The notes under the pieces: generated by a model | What the model was told of the DNA's origin: nothing | Database searches by the model: none | What the model saw: the letters and a program-made list of their open reading frames with translations, nothing else | Assembly (NCBI GenBank): GCA_035519675.1 | Contig: DATIWB010000133.1 | Span: 51,238 to 115,237, forward strand | Source of the DNA: RPRB01 sp035519675 | Lineage (GTDB): Bacteria > Myxococcota > Myxococcia > Myxococcales > Myxococcaceae | Reading direction: 5' to 3' | Length of the DNA: 64,000 bases | In this document: in pieces, positions 1 through 8,360 of the stretch | Layout: every line of letters begins with the position of its first letter | Numbering within the stretch: the stretch's first letter is position 1 | Translations under genes and position numbers: made by a program

Positions 1-449
1 GAGAGACAGAATGCCTCCACCGCCGCGAGACAGAGCGCGGTGGTGGGGTGGTCGCCGGTGCCGAAGGCCATCTTCGGCTCGATGACCAGCGCCACCGTTC
101 CCTCGGGCGCGATCTCCCACGGCGGCCCCACCCAGAGTCGCCCGACGCGCGTGGACCGGATGCGCGCCCGCCACGCGGTCGACCAGTCGGTGTCCGGAGC
201 CTCCTCCAGGACGCCGCGCGCGGCCGGCACCCACGCCCTCACGTCCTCCAGCGCCGCCTCCGCGGGCTCGCGGCCGTCGAACCACGCCACCACGATGGCC
301 TCGCCCGGCGACGGACCGCGCACGCCCGGCATCGGCGGTGCCTCCCGGTCGCGGATCTCCAGCCCGGTCGCCCCAGCGTCCCAGAGCAGCGCCTCCACCC
401 GCTCGGCCTCCGGCTCGGGCACGTCCAGGCTCAAGGAGATCGCACTCAT
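1..449 (-). CDS. prmA: Ribosomal protein L11 methyltransferase, N-terminal part (runs off the window)
   Basis: PrmA uses S-adenosylmethionine to methylate ribosomal protein L11 in the cytoplasm. Translated from the ATG at 447-449, the visible 149 codons begin MSAISLSLDVPEPEAERV and, near the window edge, contain EPKMAFGTGDHPTT, the AFGTGxHxTT signature of the PrmA family just before its SAM-binding domain. The C-terminal catalytic half lies outside the window. The start codon overlaps the stop of the ABM monooxygenase gene as ATGA, so it is the last visible gene of a translationally coupled operon. Family assignment is firm; completeness cannot be judged. Confidence 0.9.
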   Translation of the reverse strand, partial: MSAISLSLDVPEPEAERVEALLWDAGATGLEIRDREAPPMPGVRGPSPGEAIVVAWFDGREPAEAALEDVRAWVPAARGVLEEAPDTDWSTAWRARIRSTRVGRLWVGPPWEIAPEGTVALVIEPKMAFGTGDHPTTALCLAAVEAFCL

Positions 450-751
450 CTGCGCCGGCCTGGCAGCTGGAGGGGAATCCAGGTGTCGGGCGTGCGGCTC
501 TCGAGGATGCGGAACAGGCCCCGCTGCACGTACTGCTCGAAGTGTGGGCTCTTCCGGTGCGCCTCCAGCGCCTTGTCGTCGTCGTACTGCTCGTAGAGGA
601 AGAAGCGCCGCGGCTCCTCGCGGCTCCGGTGCACCTGGTACATCCGGCAGCCCGATTCCTGGAGCGTGGCCTCGGTCATCGAGGTGAAGAGGTCGATCGC
701 CTCCTCCTCGCGGTTGGGGAGGACCACGTAGGTGACGGCCACGCAGATCAT
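446..751 (-). CDS. Antibiotic biosynthesis monooxygenase (ABM) family small protein
   Basis: A 101-residue protein beginning MICVAVTYVVLPNREEEAID. The size, the ferredoxin-like beta-alpha pattern and the FFLYEQYDDDKALEAHRKSPHF segment match the ABM / quinol monooxygenase (YgiN-like) family, dimeric cofactor-free enzymes that often act on quinols or polyketide-like aromatics. The substrate cannot be inferred. The ATG at 749-751 overlaps the TGA of the DUF393 gene and its own stop overlaps the prmA start, which decides this start over longer in-frame extensions upstream. Confidence 0.85.
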   Translation of the reverse strand: MICVAVTYVVLPNREEEAIDLFTSMTEATLQESGCRMYQVHRSREEPRRFFLYEQYDDDKALEAHRKSPHFEQYVQRGLFRILESRTPDTWIPLQLPGRRR

Positions 752-1119
752 CGCTCCGCTCCTCTCCGGAACAGGACCCGTGAGGCGAGCCGGCGGTTCC
801 TGGCCACCAGCCAGTAGCCCAGCTCCACCGCCCATACCAGCGGCGCCAGCGCCAGGATCCGCGCCAGCGCCGGGTGGCCGGTCCGCGCCAGAACCCAGAG
901 ACAGGCCCGACCCGCCCGGAGCACCGCCCCCTCCGGGGTGAGGACGTGCACCGCCCGCTCGCAGGCCAGGCGGAGCTCCGGGGTCATCGGCGGCGAGGGT
1001 GCGCGCTGGTACGGCACCGCGCGGAAGGCATGGCCGCCGTCGTGGCGCTCTGCCCACTCGACGCTCCGGCGGCAGAGCCCGCAGTCGCCGTCCCAGAGCA
1101 GCATCGCCGGGGCGGTCAT
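748..1119 (-). CDS. Thiol-disulfide oxidoreductase DCC family (DUF393) protein
   Basis: A 123-residue protein starting MTAPAMLLWDGDCGLCRRSV. The DGDCGLC motif near the N terminus is the defining thioredoxin-like DxxCxxC signature of the DCC/DUF393 family, putative thiol-disulfide oxidoreductases. A hydrophobic stretch around residues 80-105 (LARILALAPLVWAVELGYWLVA) suggests membrane association. Its start overlaps the M16 peptidase stop (ATGA) and its stop overlaps the ABM gene start, so it is made from the same message. No specific substrate is evident. Confidence 0.88.
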   Translation of the reverse strand: MTAPAMLLWDGDCGLCRRSVEWAERHDGGHAFRAVPYQRAPSPPMTPELRLACERAVHVLTPEGAVLRAGRACLWVLARTGHPALARILALAPLVWAVELGYWLVARNRRLASRVLFRRGAER

Positions 1120-3713
1120 GGCCCGACCACCGCCGCCACCGCCCGGTCCAGCTGGATGATGCGCCGGGCGACGCGCTGGACGTCGTCGGCGGTCACCGCC
1201 TGGATGTGCTCGGGGTAGTGCTCGAAGTTGTCGAGCCCGAGCCCGTACGCCGTGTCGAGCGCCAGCAGCGCCGCCCGCGCCGCGTTCCGCTGCAGGCCGA
1301 TCTCGTGCGTGCCCACCAGGTGCGCCTTGGCCCGGTCCAGCTCCGCCGGGGTGACGCGATCCTCGAGCACCTTGCGCAGCTCGGCCTCCATCCCCGCCTC
1401 GGCGGCCTCCCGCTTGTCCGCGCTGGTGCCGATGTAGACCGCGAAGTACCCCGGGTCGATGCCCTCCACCGCCATGCTGGTCACCGCGTAGGCCATGCTC
1501 CGCTTGTCGCGGAGCTCGGTGAAGAGCCGCCCGCCCATCCCGGAGAGCACGGTGGAGAGCACCTCCAGCGCGTGCCGGTCCGGGTCGAAGAGGGTGAGCC
1601 CCTGGAAGCCGATCACCACGTGTGCCTGCGCCCGGGCCAGCGCCCTGTGCACCCGGCGCCGCTCGGTGGGTGGTGCCTCGCGGGGCACGTCGGGGAGCGG
1701 CTCCGGGCCCGCGCCCGCCGCGCCGAACAGCGTGCGCGCGCGCTCCAGCGCCTCCGAGCCGTTCACGTCACCGATGATCGCCAGCACCATCCGCGAGGGG
1801 TGGTGGAAGCGGCGGTGCTGGGCGCGGAGCTGCTCGGCGGTGAAACGCTCCACGTTGGCGCGCTCGCCGATCTGCGGCATCCGGTAGGGATGGTGCTGGA
1901 ACAGCGCGCGGGAGAAGGTGTCGAAGGCCAGCGAGGAGGGCCGATCCTCGCGGGCGGCGATTTCTTGAAGGAGCAGATGCCGCTCCCGCTCCAGCTCCTC
2001 CTCGGGGAAGGCCGGGTCCAGCAGGCAGTCGGCGAACAGGGTGAAGGCACGGTCGAAGTGCCGGGAGAGCGTCTCGGCCCGCAGCGACACCGAGTTGCGC
2101 CCACCCACTCCGGCGATGGACCCAGCGCAGGCGTCCATCAAGTGCTGGATCTCCTCGGCCCCGAGCGACGTCGTGCCGCGGGTGAGCATCCGCGAGAGCA
2201 GGGTGGTGAGCCCGTTGGTCTCCTCGGTCTCGAAGCGCAGGCCGCCGACGAAGGCCGCCCGCATCGCCACCAGGGGGCTCGCTCGCTCTTCGCGGACGAG
2301 CAGCGTGGCCCCGTTGCCCAGCCGCTCCACCTGGATCCGCCCCGCCTCGGGCCCGGTCCCCTTCAGCTTCGGCATCGCCGCCGCGGGAACGGTCTGCGCC
2401 CGCCGCGCCGGGGTGGCGACGCCGGGCTCGCGCCGGGCCTCGTCGAGCGCGCCGTGCACCTCGGCCTCGGTGAGCTGGGCCCCGGCGGGCAGCAGCGCGG
2501 TGACCACCGCGGTGTCGAAGTCCAGGTACCGGCGCGCCACCTCCCGCACGGCGTCGGGGGTCAGGGCGGCGACCCGGGCGTGGTACCTCTCCTCGGCCTC
2601 GAAGCCGCCGAGCGTCGTCTCGTAGTGACCGAGCTTCCGCGCCAGGCCCTGCACCGTCTCCCGGGCATAGACCGCCTCGCTCTCCACCAGCGCCTTGATG
2701 GTCGCCAGCTCTTCCTCCGTGGGAGGCGCGGCGAGCAGCTGGGAGAGCGTGCGCAGCGACTCGGTGAGCGCCGGCCGGACCTTCTCCCCGGGCAAGGTCA
2801 TCCCCACCCCGAACAGGCCCGGGTCCACCGGGGTATAGGCATAGGCGCTGATCTCGTTCACCAGTCGCCCGGCGCGCTTCACCTGGCGGAAGAGTCGGCT
2901 CGTCTCGCCCTGCCCGGCGAGCATCGCCAGCACGTCCAGCGCGGGCACGTCCTCGTGGTTGGCGGCGGGGATGGCGAACGAGACGCTGAGCCAGGCCTCC
3001 TTCGCCTCGTCCGGGACGAGGTGGATGCGGCGGCCGGCGCGCGGAGGTTCGACCGCCCGGTGACGGCCGGGCGCGCGCGGGCGTCCCCAGTCACCGCCGA
3101 GCAGCTCCTCGGCCCAGGCCTGCACCGAGACGAGCGAGACGTCACCCACCGCGACCAGTGTCATCGCCTCCGGGGTGTAGTGCCGCCGGTAGAAGCCGAG
3201 GATGCGCTCGCGGGTGGTGGCCCGCACGCTCTCCGGCGTCCCCAGGACTGGAAGACGGTACGGGTGCACCTGGTAGCTCTCGCCGAACAGGTCCCGCGAG
3301 GCGCGACGGGCCGGCGTGTCCTCGGCGCGCTTGATCTCCTCGACCACCACCTCGCACTCGCGCGCCAGCTCGGTGGGGTCGAAGCGCGGAAACCGCACCG
3401 CATCCGCCAGCACGTCCAGGCCCTCGCGCGCGAACTGCGACGCCATCACCGTGTGGTAGACGGTGTTGTCGAACGAGGTCCAGGCGTTGACCTCGCCACC
3501 GTGCGCCTCGATGTCGCGGGCGATCTCCCCGAGGCCGCGGCGCTCGGTCCCCTTGAACAGCATGTGCTCGTGGAGATGGGCGAGCCCTGCCTCGTCGGCG
3601 GTCTCGTCCGCGCCTCCCACGTTGACCCAGATCTGCCAGGCCACGACGTGCGCCGCCCCCTGGTGCTCGTGGAGGACGGTGAGGCCGTTGTCGAGTCGGT
3701 GGCGGGTGGGCAT
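1116..3713 (-). CDS. Two-domain M16 family zinc metallopeptidase (pitrilysin / mitochondrial processing peptidase type)
   Basis: An 865-residue protein. The N-terminal half carries the inverted zinc motif HLHEH (H46, E49, H50) followed about 76 residues later by the EEIKR segment that supplies the third ligand, as in active M16 peptidases. The second half, from about residue 430, repeats the fold (NGATLLVREERASPLVAMR) without an HxxEH motif, as is normal for the non-catalytic partner domain. M16 enzymes degrade peptides inside a closed clamshell chamber. The ATG at 3711-3713 is preferred over the more upstream one because the protein then begins directly at the conserved MPTRHRLDNGLTVL strand. 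It is the first gene of a four-gene overlapping operon and diverges from the coiled-coil gene. Confidence 0.92.
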   Translation of the reverse strand: MPTRHRLDNGLTVLHEHQGAAHVVAWQIWVNVGGADETADEAGLAHLHEHMLFKGTERRGLGEIARDIEAHGGEVNAWTSFDNTVYHTVMASQFAREGLDVLADAVRFPRFDPTELARECEVVVEEIKRAEDTPARRASRDLFGESYQVHPYRLPVLGTPESVRATTRERILGFYRRHYTPEAMTLVAVGDVSLVSVQAWAEELLGGDWGRPRAPGRHRAVEPPRAGRRIHLVPDEAKEAWLSVSFAIPAANHEDVPALDVLAMLAGQGETSRLFRQVKRAGRLVNEISAYAYTPVDPGLFGVGMTLPGEKVRPALTESLRTLSQLLAAPPTEEELATIKALVESEAVYARETVQGLARKLGHYETTLGGFEAEERYHARVAALTPDAVREVARRYLDFDTAVVTALLPAGAQLTEAEVHGALDEARREPGVATPARRAQTVPAAAMPKLKGTGPEAGRIQVERLGNGATLLVREERASPLVAMRAAFVGGLRFETEETNGLTTLLSRMLTRGTTSLGAEEIQHLMDACAGSIAGVGGRNSVSLRAETLSRHFDRAFTLFADCLLDPAFPEEELERERHLLLQEIAAREDRPSSLAFDTFSRALFQHHPYRMPQIGERANVERFTAEQLRAQHRRFHHPSRMVLAIIGDVNGSEALERARTLFGAAGAGPEPLPDVPREAPPTERRRVHRALARAQAHVVIGFQGLTLFDPDRHALEVLSTVLSGMGGRLFTELRDKRSMAYAVTSMAVEGIDPGYFAVYIGTSADKREAAEAGMEAELRKVLEDRVTPAELDRAKAHLVGTHEIGLQRNAARAALLALDTAYGLGLDNFEHYPEHIQAVTADDVQRVARRIIQLDRAVAAVVGP

Positions 3714-3786
3714 GTGGGTGGAGCCTCGATGGGCCGGCGGCTTTTGGGGAAACCCCCGAAGGACAGGTAGTCTGCCCTGCCAGGCG

Positions 3787-6111
3787 ATGCCCGGCGCACC
3801 GGAAGACGTCAACCCTCTTCAAGACCTGGACTTCGGGGATGAACCCCTCGCCCCGAAGGCTCCGGCCGCCCCGCCCGCGCGCCGTGCCTCCCCGCCCCCC
3901 CAGCAGGCGGGCCCCCCGGGCGCGCCGCCCCCGCTCCCCAAGCGGTCCCCGGGAGCCCGCCCGGCCAGCCCGGCACCCGCCCCCGCCCAGCCCGGCGCCG
4001 CCACCGGGGGCCTGGTCCCGGTGGCCCAGATCCCCGCCGCCGTGCCTCGCGCCTCGGGGGACCCGTTCCAGGAGCCGCCGGAGCCGCGGCCTCCCCGGGG
4101 CATCGCCCTGGACGAGAAGCTCGAGTACTTCCGCGCGGTCCTCAAGCTGAAGGAGGAGACGCTCACCCGCGCGCGCAGCGTCTACGAGCAGCGCGACCTC
4201 GAGGCCGCCCGGCTGCGCGAGGTGGCGGTGGCGCTCAAGGCGCAGCTGGACGAGGTCCTGCCGCAGCTCGGTCAGCTCCGCTACTTGCCTGCGCGGCTGG
4301 AGCAGCTCCAGGCCGCGCTCGAGCAGGAGCGGCTCCGGGCCGACGCCGCCGAGGGCCAGGCCTCGGGCTTCGAGCAGCAGCTGGCCTCCAGCGACGCCGA
4401 CCGCCGGGACCTGGCCCGCGCCCTGGCCGAGGTGGAGGCCGAGCTCCCCGGGCTACGGGCCGCGCTCGACGAGGAGAAGCTCGGCCGCACCGCGCTCGCC
4501 GAGGAGCTGGCGAGCCTCAAGGAGACGCTCCAGGCCACCGAGGAGAAGGCGCGCCAGCTCGAGGTGGAGAAGCTCGAGGCGATGGGCAGCCTCGACGCGG
4601 TCAACGGCCAGTACCACGAGATGGCGAGCGTGGCGGACCGGCTCGAGCAGGAGCGCGACCGGCTGGCCGAGGAGGTGAAGACCCTCACCGCCGAGCGGGA
4701 CGCCGCCGCCACCGAGAAGGATTTCGCCAGCGCCAAGCTGGAGCGGGTGACCACCGAGGCCGCCCGGCTCAGCAAGGACCTCGAGGCCGCGCAGCAGTCG
4801 CTCTCGTCGCTCGAGCAGGAGCACGGAAGGAGCCGGGGGTCGGTCGAGGAGCTCGAGGGCCGCATCCGCTACCTCGAAGGCGAGCTGGACGAGGCGCGGC
4901 AGAGGGCCCAGGCGCTCGAGGAGAGCGCGGCCCAGATGGCCGAGGCCTCCAGCGAGGAGCTGGCCGAGGCGAGCGCCGCGCTCGCCGCGCTCAAGGCCGA
5001 GAAGGTCGATCTGGAGAAGGAAGCCGGGGACCTGCCTCGGCTGCGCCAGGCGCTGGAGATGCAGCTGGGCAAGGTGCGCGAGCTGGAGGCGCAGCTGGAC
5101 GAGACCACCCGGAACGCCACGCGACTCCAGGATGAGCTGCACGCCCACTCCGAGGAGTCGGCCGCGCTGCGGGGCGAGCTGGAGGCCTTCCAGATCCAGA
5201 TGCAGGCCGAGGAGCAGCGGGCCCGCGCCGAGCTGGACGAGGCGCTCGGCCGGGAGGGCCAGGCCCGGAAGGCGCTGGAGGCCAAGCTGGCCGAGCGCAC
5301 GCAGCAGCAGCAGGCGGCCCAGAAGGCCGAGGCGGCGGCCCGGCAGGAGAGCGAGTCGCGCGCCGAGCGGCTGAAGGCGCTGGAGCGGCAGCTCCAGACC
5401 GAGGTGGAGAAGCGGACCCATGCCGAGGCGAGGGGGGCCGACCTCCGCCGCCAGCTCGAGGAGTACCAGGGCGCGCACGCGGAGACGAGCTCGCTGCTCG
5501 AGACCCAGCGCCACCAGGGCGCCCAGCTCGAGGCGGCGCTCGGGGGAGTGGAGGAGAAGCGCAAGGGCCTGGAGCAGAAGCTGCAGAGCCTGTCCAAGGA
5601 GCTGGAGTCGGCGCGCGCGGCCGAGGAGAAGGCGAAGGCCCAGGCCAGCCAGGTGGCCACCCAGGTCCAGAAGCTCCAGGACTCGCTCAAGGCGGAGCAG
5701 CAGAAGTCGAATTCGCTCCGCGAGCAGCTGAGCGCGCAGCTGGCCGGCGGCTCCGAGGCGACCATCCGCAAGCTCACCGAGGAGCTGGAGCGGCTCCGCG
5801 GCGACACCTTCGCCCTGAAGAAGGTCCGCGAGGAGCTGACCGACGCCAACCGGAAGGCGATGGAGTCGCAGGCCTCGTTCATGAAGGAGAAGCGCGAGCG
5901 CGAGGCGCTGGCTGCGCGCGTCGCCGAGCTGGAGAGCCGCCCGCCTCCCGCCGCCCCGGCCGGGGCGAGCAGCGCCGAGGTGGAGAAGCTCAAGGCCGAC
6001 GTGGCCAAGCTGAAGACCAAGCTGGTGGCCGCGGAGAACGCTGCCGAGGCGGCGGCGCTGCTCAAATCGAAGGTTGCGCGCCTCGAGGCCCAGCTGAAGA
6101 AGAAGGGGTGA
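3787..6111 (+). CDS. Long coiled-coil protein with a proline-rich N terminus
   Basis: A 774-residue protein. Residues 1 to about 105 are Pro/Ala-rich and probably disordered; from about residue 108 to the end the sequence is almost continuous heptad-like Glu/Leu/Ala/Lys/Gln coiled coil (many EELExLR and LExEK runs), ending VARLEAQLKKKG. No catalytic, receiver or membrane segment was seen. The pattern recalls the cytoskeletal or gliding-motility coiled-coil proteins of myxobacteria (AglZ/FrzS type), but the pseudo-receiver domain of those proteins is absent, so only a structural or scaffold role is inferred. The start at 3787 begins MPGAPEDVNPLQDLDF; the longer upstream reading runs through the divergent M16 promoter and is rejected. 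Confidence 0.8.
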   Translation: MPGAPEDVNPLQDLDFGDEPLAPKAPAAPPARRASPPPQQAGPPGAPPPLPKRSPGARPASPAPAPAQPGAATGGLVPVAQIPAAVPRASGDPFQEPPEPRPPRGIALDEKLEYFRAVLKLKEETLTRARSVYEQRDLEAARLREVAVALKAQLDEVLPQLGQLRYLPARLEQLQAALEQERLRADAAEGQASGFEQQLASSDADRRDLARALAEVEAELPGLRAALDEEKLGRTALAEELASLKETLQATEEKARQLEVEKLEAMGSLDAVNGQYHEMASVADRLEQERDRLAEEVKTLTAERDAAATEKDFASAKLERVTTEAARLSKDLEAAQQSLSSLEQEHGRSRGSVEELEGRIRYLEGELDEARQRAQALEESAAQMAEASSEELAEASAALAALKAEKVDLEKEAGDLPRLRQALEMQLGKVRELEAQLDETTRNATRLQDELHAHSEESAALRGELEAFQIQMQAEEQRARAELDEALGREGQARKALEAKLAERTQQQQAAQKAEAAARQESESRAERLKALERQLQTEVEKRTHAEARGADLRRQLEEYQGAHAETSSLLETQRHQGAQLEAALGGVEEKRKGLEQKLQSLSKELESARAAEEKAKAQASQVATQVQKLQDSLKAEQQKSNSLREQLSAQLAGGSEATIRKLTEELERLRGDTFALKKVREELTDANRKAMESQASFMKEKREREALAARVAELESRPPPAAPAGASSAEVEKLKADVAKLKTKLVAAENAAEAAALLKSKVARLEAQLKKKG

Positions 6112-6145
6112 CTGTACCGGTCGCCTCTTGCCAGGCTCCGGGGTG

Positions 6146-6874
6146 ATGGCTGCTCCTCCCGGCCACATCGGCATCGTCGCCTGCTCGGCGGAGGGCGCCG
6201 CGCTCTGCTACCGCACGCTCTGCACCGAGGCGCCCCGGCTGCTCGGACCCTACGCGCACCCGGAGATCACTCTGCACGGGCATTCCTTCGCCCTCTACGA
6301 CGCGTGCATCACCCGGGGCGACTGGGCCGGGGTGGCCGAGCTGATGCTCGACTCGGCCCGCAAGCTGGCGGCGACCGGGGCCCGGTTCCTCATCTGTCCG
6401 GACAACACCATCCACCAGGCGCTCCCGCACCTCCGGGATCGCTCCCCGCTGCCCTGGCTGCACATCGCCGAGGTGGTCGCGGCCGAGGCCGTGGAGCGCG
6501 GCTTCCGGAAGCTCGGGCTCACCGGCACGAAGTGGCTCTTGGGTAGCGAGGTGTACCCGGAGAAGCTCGCCGCGCGCGGGCTCGCCTGGGTGCGTCCGGA
6601 CGAGAGCGACCGGGTGGAGGTCAGCCGGATCATCATGGAGGAACTGGTCAACGGGCGCTTCCTTCCCGAGGCGGTGCGCACGCTCCAGACGGTCATCGGG
6701 AGGCTGAAGGACGTCGGCTGCGACGCGGTGGTGCTCGGGTGCACCGAGCTTCCACTGGTCATCTCGGACGCGAACTCGCCGCTGCCCACGCTGGACTCGA
6801 CCCGGCTGCTCGCGCGGGCGGCGATCCGGCGGGCGATGGAGCCTGAGCCAGGGGAGGGGCGGGCGCGCAAGTAG
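6146..6874 (+). CDS. Aspartate/glutamate racemase family protein
   Basis: A 242-residue protein beginning MAAPPGHIGIVACSAEGAAL. Members racemise acidic amino acids or related substrates without PLP, using two cysteines. Both are visible: C84 in CPDNTIH and C199 in LGCTELPL, the classical paired motifs. Length fits the family. An alternative ATG 18 bp upstream (6128) is possible; 6146 is chosen because it opens onto the first beta strand. It follows the coiled-coil gene by 34 bp on the same strand. The substrate (Asp, Glu, hydantoin) is not determined. Confidence 0.85.
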   Translation: MAAPPGHIGIVACSAEGAALCYRTLCTEAPRLLGPYAHPEITLHGHSFALYDACITRGDWAGVAELMLDSARKLAATGARFLICPDNTIHQALPHLRDRSPLPWLHIAEVVAAEAVERGFRKLGLTGTKWLLGSEVYPEKLAARGLAWVRPDESDRVEVSRIIMEELVNGRFLPEAVRTLQTVIGRLKDVGCDAVVLGCTELPLVISDANSPLPTLDSTRLLARAAIRRAMEPEPGEGRARK

Positions 6875-7083
6875 TGCCTCGACCGGGGTGTACTCAGTGC
6901 AGCGCTGGCCGATCCTCTCGCTGCGACGCGCGGAGTCGTCCCCTCCGGCTGCTCGACGTGCCGACGGGCACGCCTCCGCTGCTCGGTCCTCGCGTGCGCC
7001 GTCTCGGTTCGGTCTCCGCCATCTCGCGTCCCGCTCGGCAATTCGCCGAAGGGCTCCCCCTCGGTGTACAGGCCCTCTCGTCC

Positions 7084-8274
7084 ATGGAAGTCGATCCGCT
7101 CACCGGGCTCGAGGTCGCGCGCTCCGGGCTGTACGTGCACTTCCCGTACTGCCTGCGGCGTTGCCCGTACTGCGACTTCACGATCGCCATTGCCCGATCG
7201 ATCCCCGGGGGACGGTACGCCGACGCAGTGCTGGCCGAGCTGCGCCTGCGCCTCGACGAGCGCCCCGCCTGGGCCCAGCGGCCACTCGATTCGGTGTACC
7301 TCGGCGGCGGCACCCCGTCCTTGTGGGAGCCACGCGAGGTGGGGCGCGTCCTGGAGGGAATCGCCGCCGTCCTGCCGCTCGCCGCCGACGCCGAGGTGTC
7401 GCTGGAGGCCAACCCGGAGGTGGCCGACACGGCGCGGCTCGCCGGGTACCGGGCCGCGGGAGTGAACCGGCTGTCGCTCGGCATCCAGTCCTTCGAGCCC
7501 GCGGTGCTGGCAACGCTCGGGCGCGCTCACTCGCCCGCCGACGCCGAGGGTGCGTTCGGGGCGGCGCGCGCCGCGGGCTTCGAGAACCTGTCGGTGGACC
7601 TCATCCACGGGGTTCCCGGTCAGTCGCTCTCCGGGGCGGTCGAGGACGCGCGCCGGGCGGCAGCGCTCGGGCCGGAGCACGTCTCGTCCTACGTGCTCAC
7701 CGTGGAGCGCGAGCACCTGGGCGCGGAGACGGTGTTCAGCCGCCGCCTTCGCCAGGGCCGGCTCGCGCTGCCGGACGACGCGGCGGTGGTGGAGATGGTG
7801 GACGCCGTCGGCGAGGTGCTCGCCAGGGCGGGGCTCGAGCGGTACGAGATCTCCAGCCACGCGGTTCCGGGGCGGCATTCACGCCACAACGCCCTCTACT
7901 GGACCGGCGGCGAGTCGCTGGCCCTCGGCGCCGGTGCGGTCGGCTTCCATCGCCAGGGCACGAACGCCGTCCGCATCACCAACCTCCGCAGCACACCGCG
8001 CTGGCTCGAGGCGGTCGAGTCGGGACGGCTCCCGGACGAGGACCGGGAAACGCTCGACGCCGCCGCCCTCTACGAGGAACGCCTGCTGCTCGGACTGCGG
8101 CTCCGCTCGGGGCTGGACCTCGGCGCGCTCTGGGCCGAGCACGGAGTCGCACCGCGAGCCGGCGAGCTGCAAACCCTCATCCGTGACGGGTTCCTGGAGC
8201 AAGCGGGCCAGCGGGTGCGGCTCACCGCACGCGGGGCGCACCTCCATCAGGAAGTCAGCGCGCGCCTGGTCTGA
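7084..8274 (+). CDS. hemW: HemW-like radical SAM protein (oxygen-independent coproporphyrinogen III oxidase family)
   Basis: A 396-residue cytoplasmic protein. Near the N terminus YVHFPYCLRRCPYCDF contains the CxxxCxxC cluster motif (C23, C27, C30) with the HFP(Y/F)C context typical of HemN/HemW. YLGGGTPSLW, SLEANPE and RLSLGIQSF are the following family blocks, and a C-terminal HemN-like domain is present (ALYEERLLLGLRLRSGLDL). HemW is a haem chaperone or haem-trafficking protein rather than a true HemN; length near 380-400 and the missing HemN N-terminal arm favour HemW. The ATG at 7084 is chosen because upstream codons are compositionally unlike the protein. Confidence 0.85.
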   Translation: MEVDPLTGLEVARSGLYVHFPYCLRRCPYCDFTIAIARSIPGGRYADAVLAELRLRLDERPAWAQRPLDSVYLGGGTPSLWEPREVGRVLEGIAAVLPLAADAEVSLEANPEVADTARLAGYRAAGVNRLSLGIQSFEPAVLATLGRAHSPADAEGAFGAARAAGFENLSVDLIHGVPGQSLSGAVEDARRAAALGPEHVSSYVLTVEREHLGAETVFSRRLRQGRLALPDDAAVVEMVDAVGEVLARAGLERYEISSHAVPGRHSRHNALYWTGGESLALGAGAVGFHRQGTNAVRITNLRSTPRWLEAVESGRLPDEDRETLDAAALYEERLLLGLRLRSGLDLGALWAEHGVAPRAGELQTLIRDGFLEQAGQRVRLTARGAHLHQEVSARLV

Positions 8275-8360
8275 GCTGGGGTGGGGCCGATGGGAGTGCA
8301 TGCGGGTGCAGAGGCGCGACTGTCCGACAGCCGTGCTGCCCGCCAGCCCCCTCGGGGGCC

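Noticed and set aside
999..3770. A 923-codon plus-strand ORF opposite the M16 peptidase operon
   Set aside because: Arg/Gly/His/Leu-rich shadow of a clearly conserved minus-strand gene in high-GC DNA; no domain motif.
4453..6174. A long Leu/Arg/Gly minus-strand ORF opposite the coiled-coil gene
   Set aside because: Mirror of coiled-coil codon usage (GAG/CTC); no independent evidence of coding.
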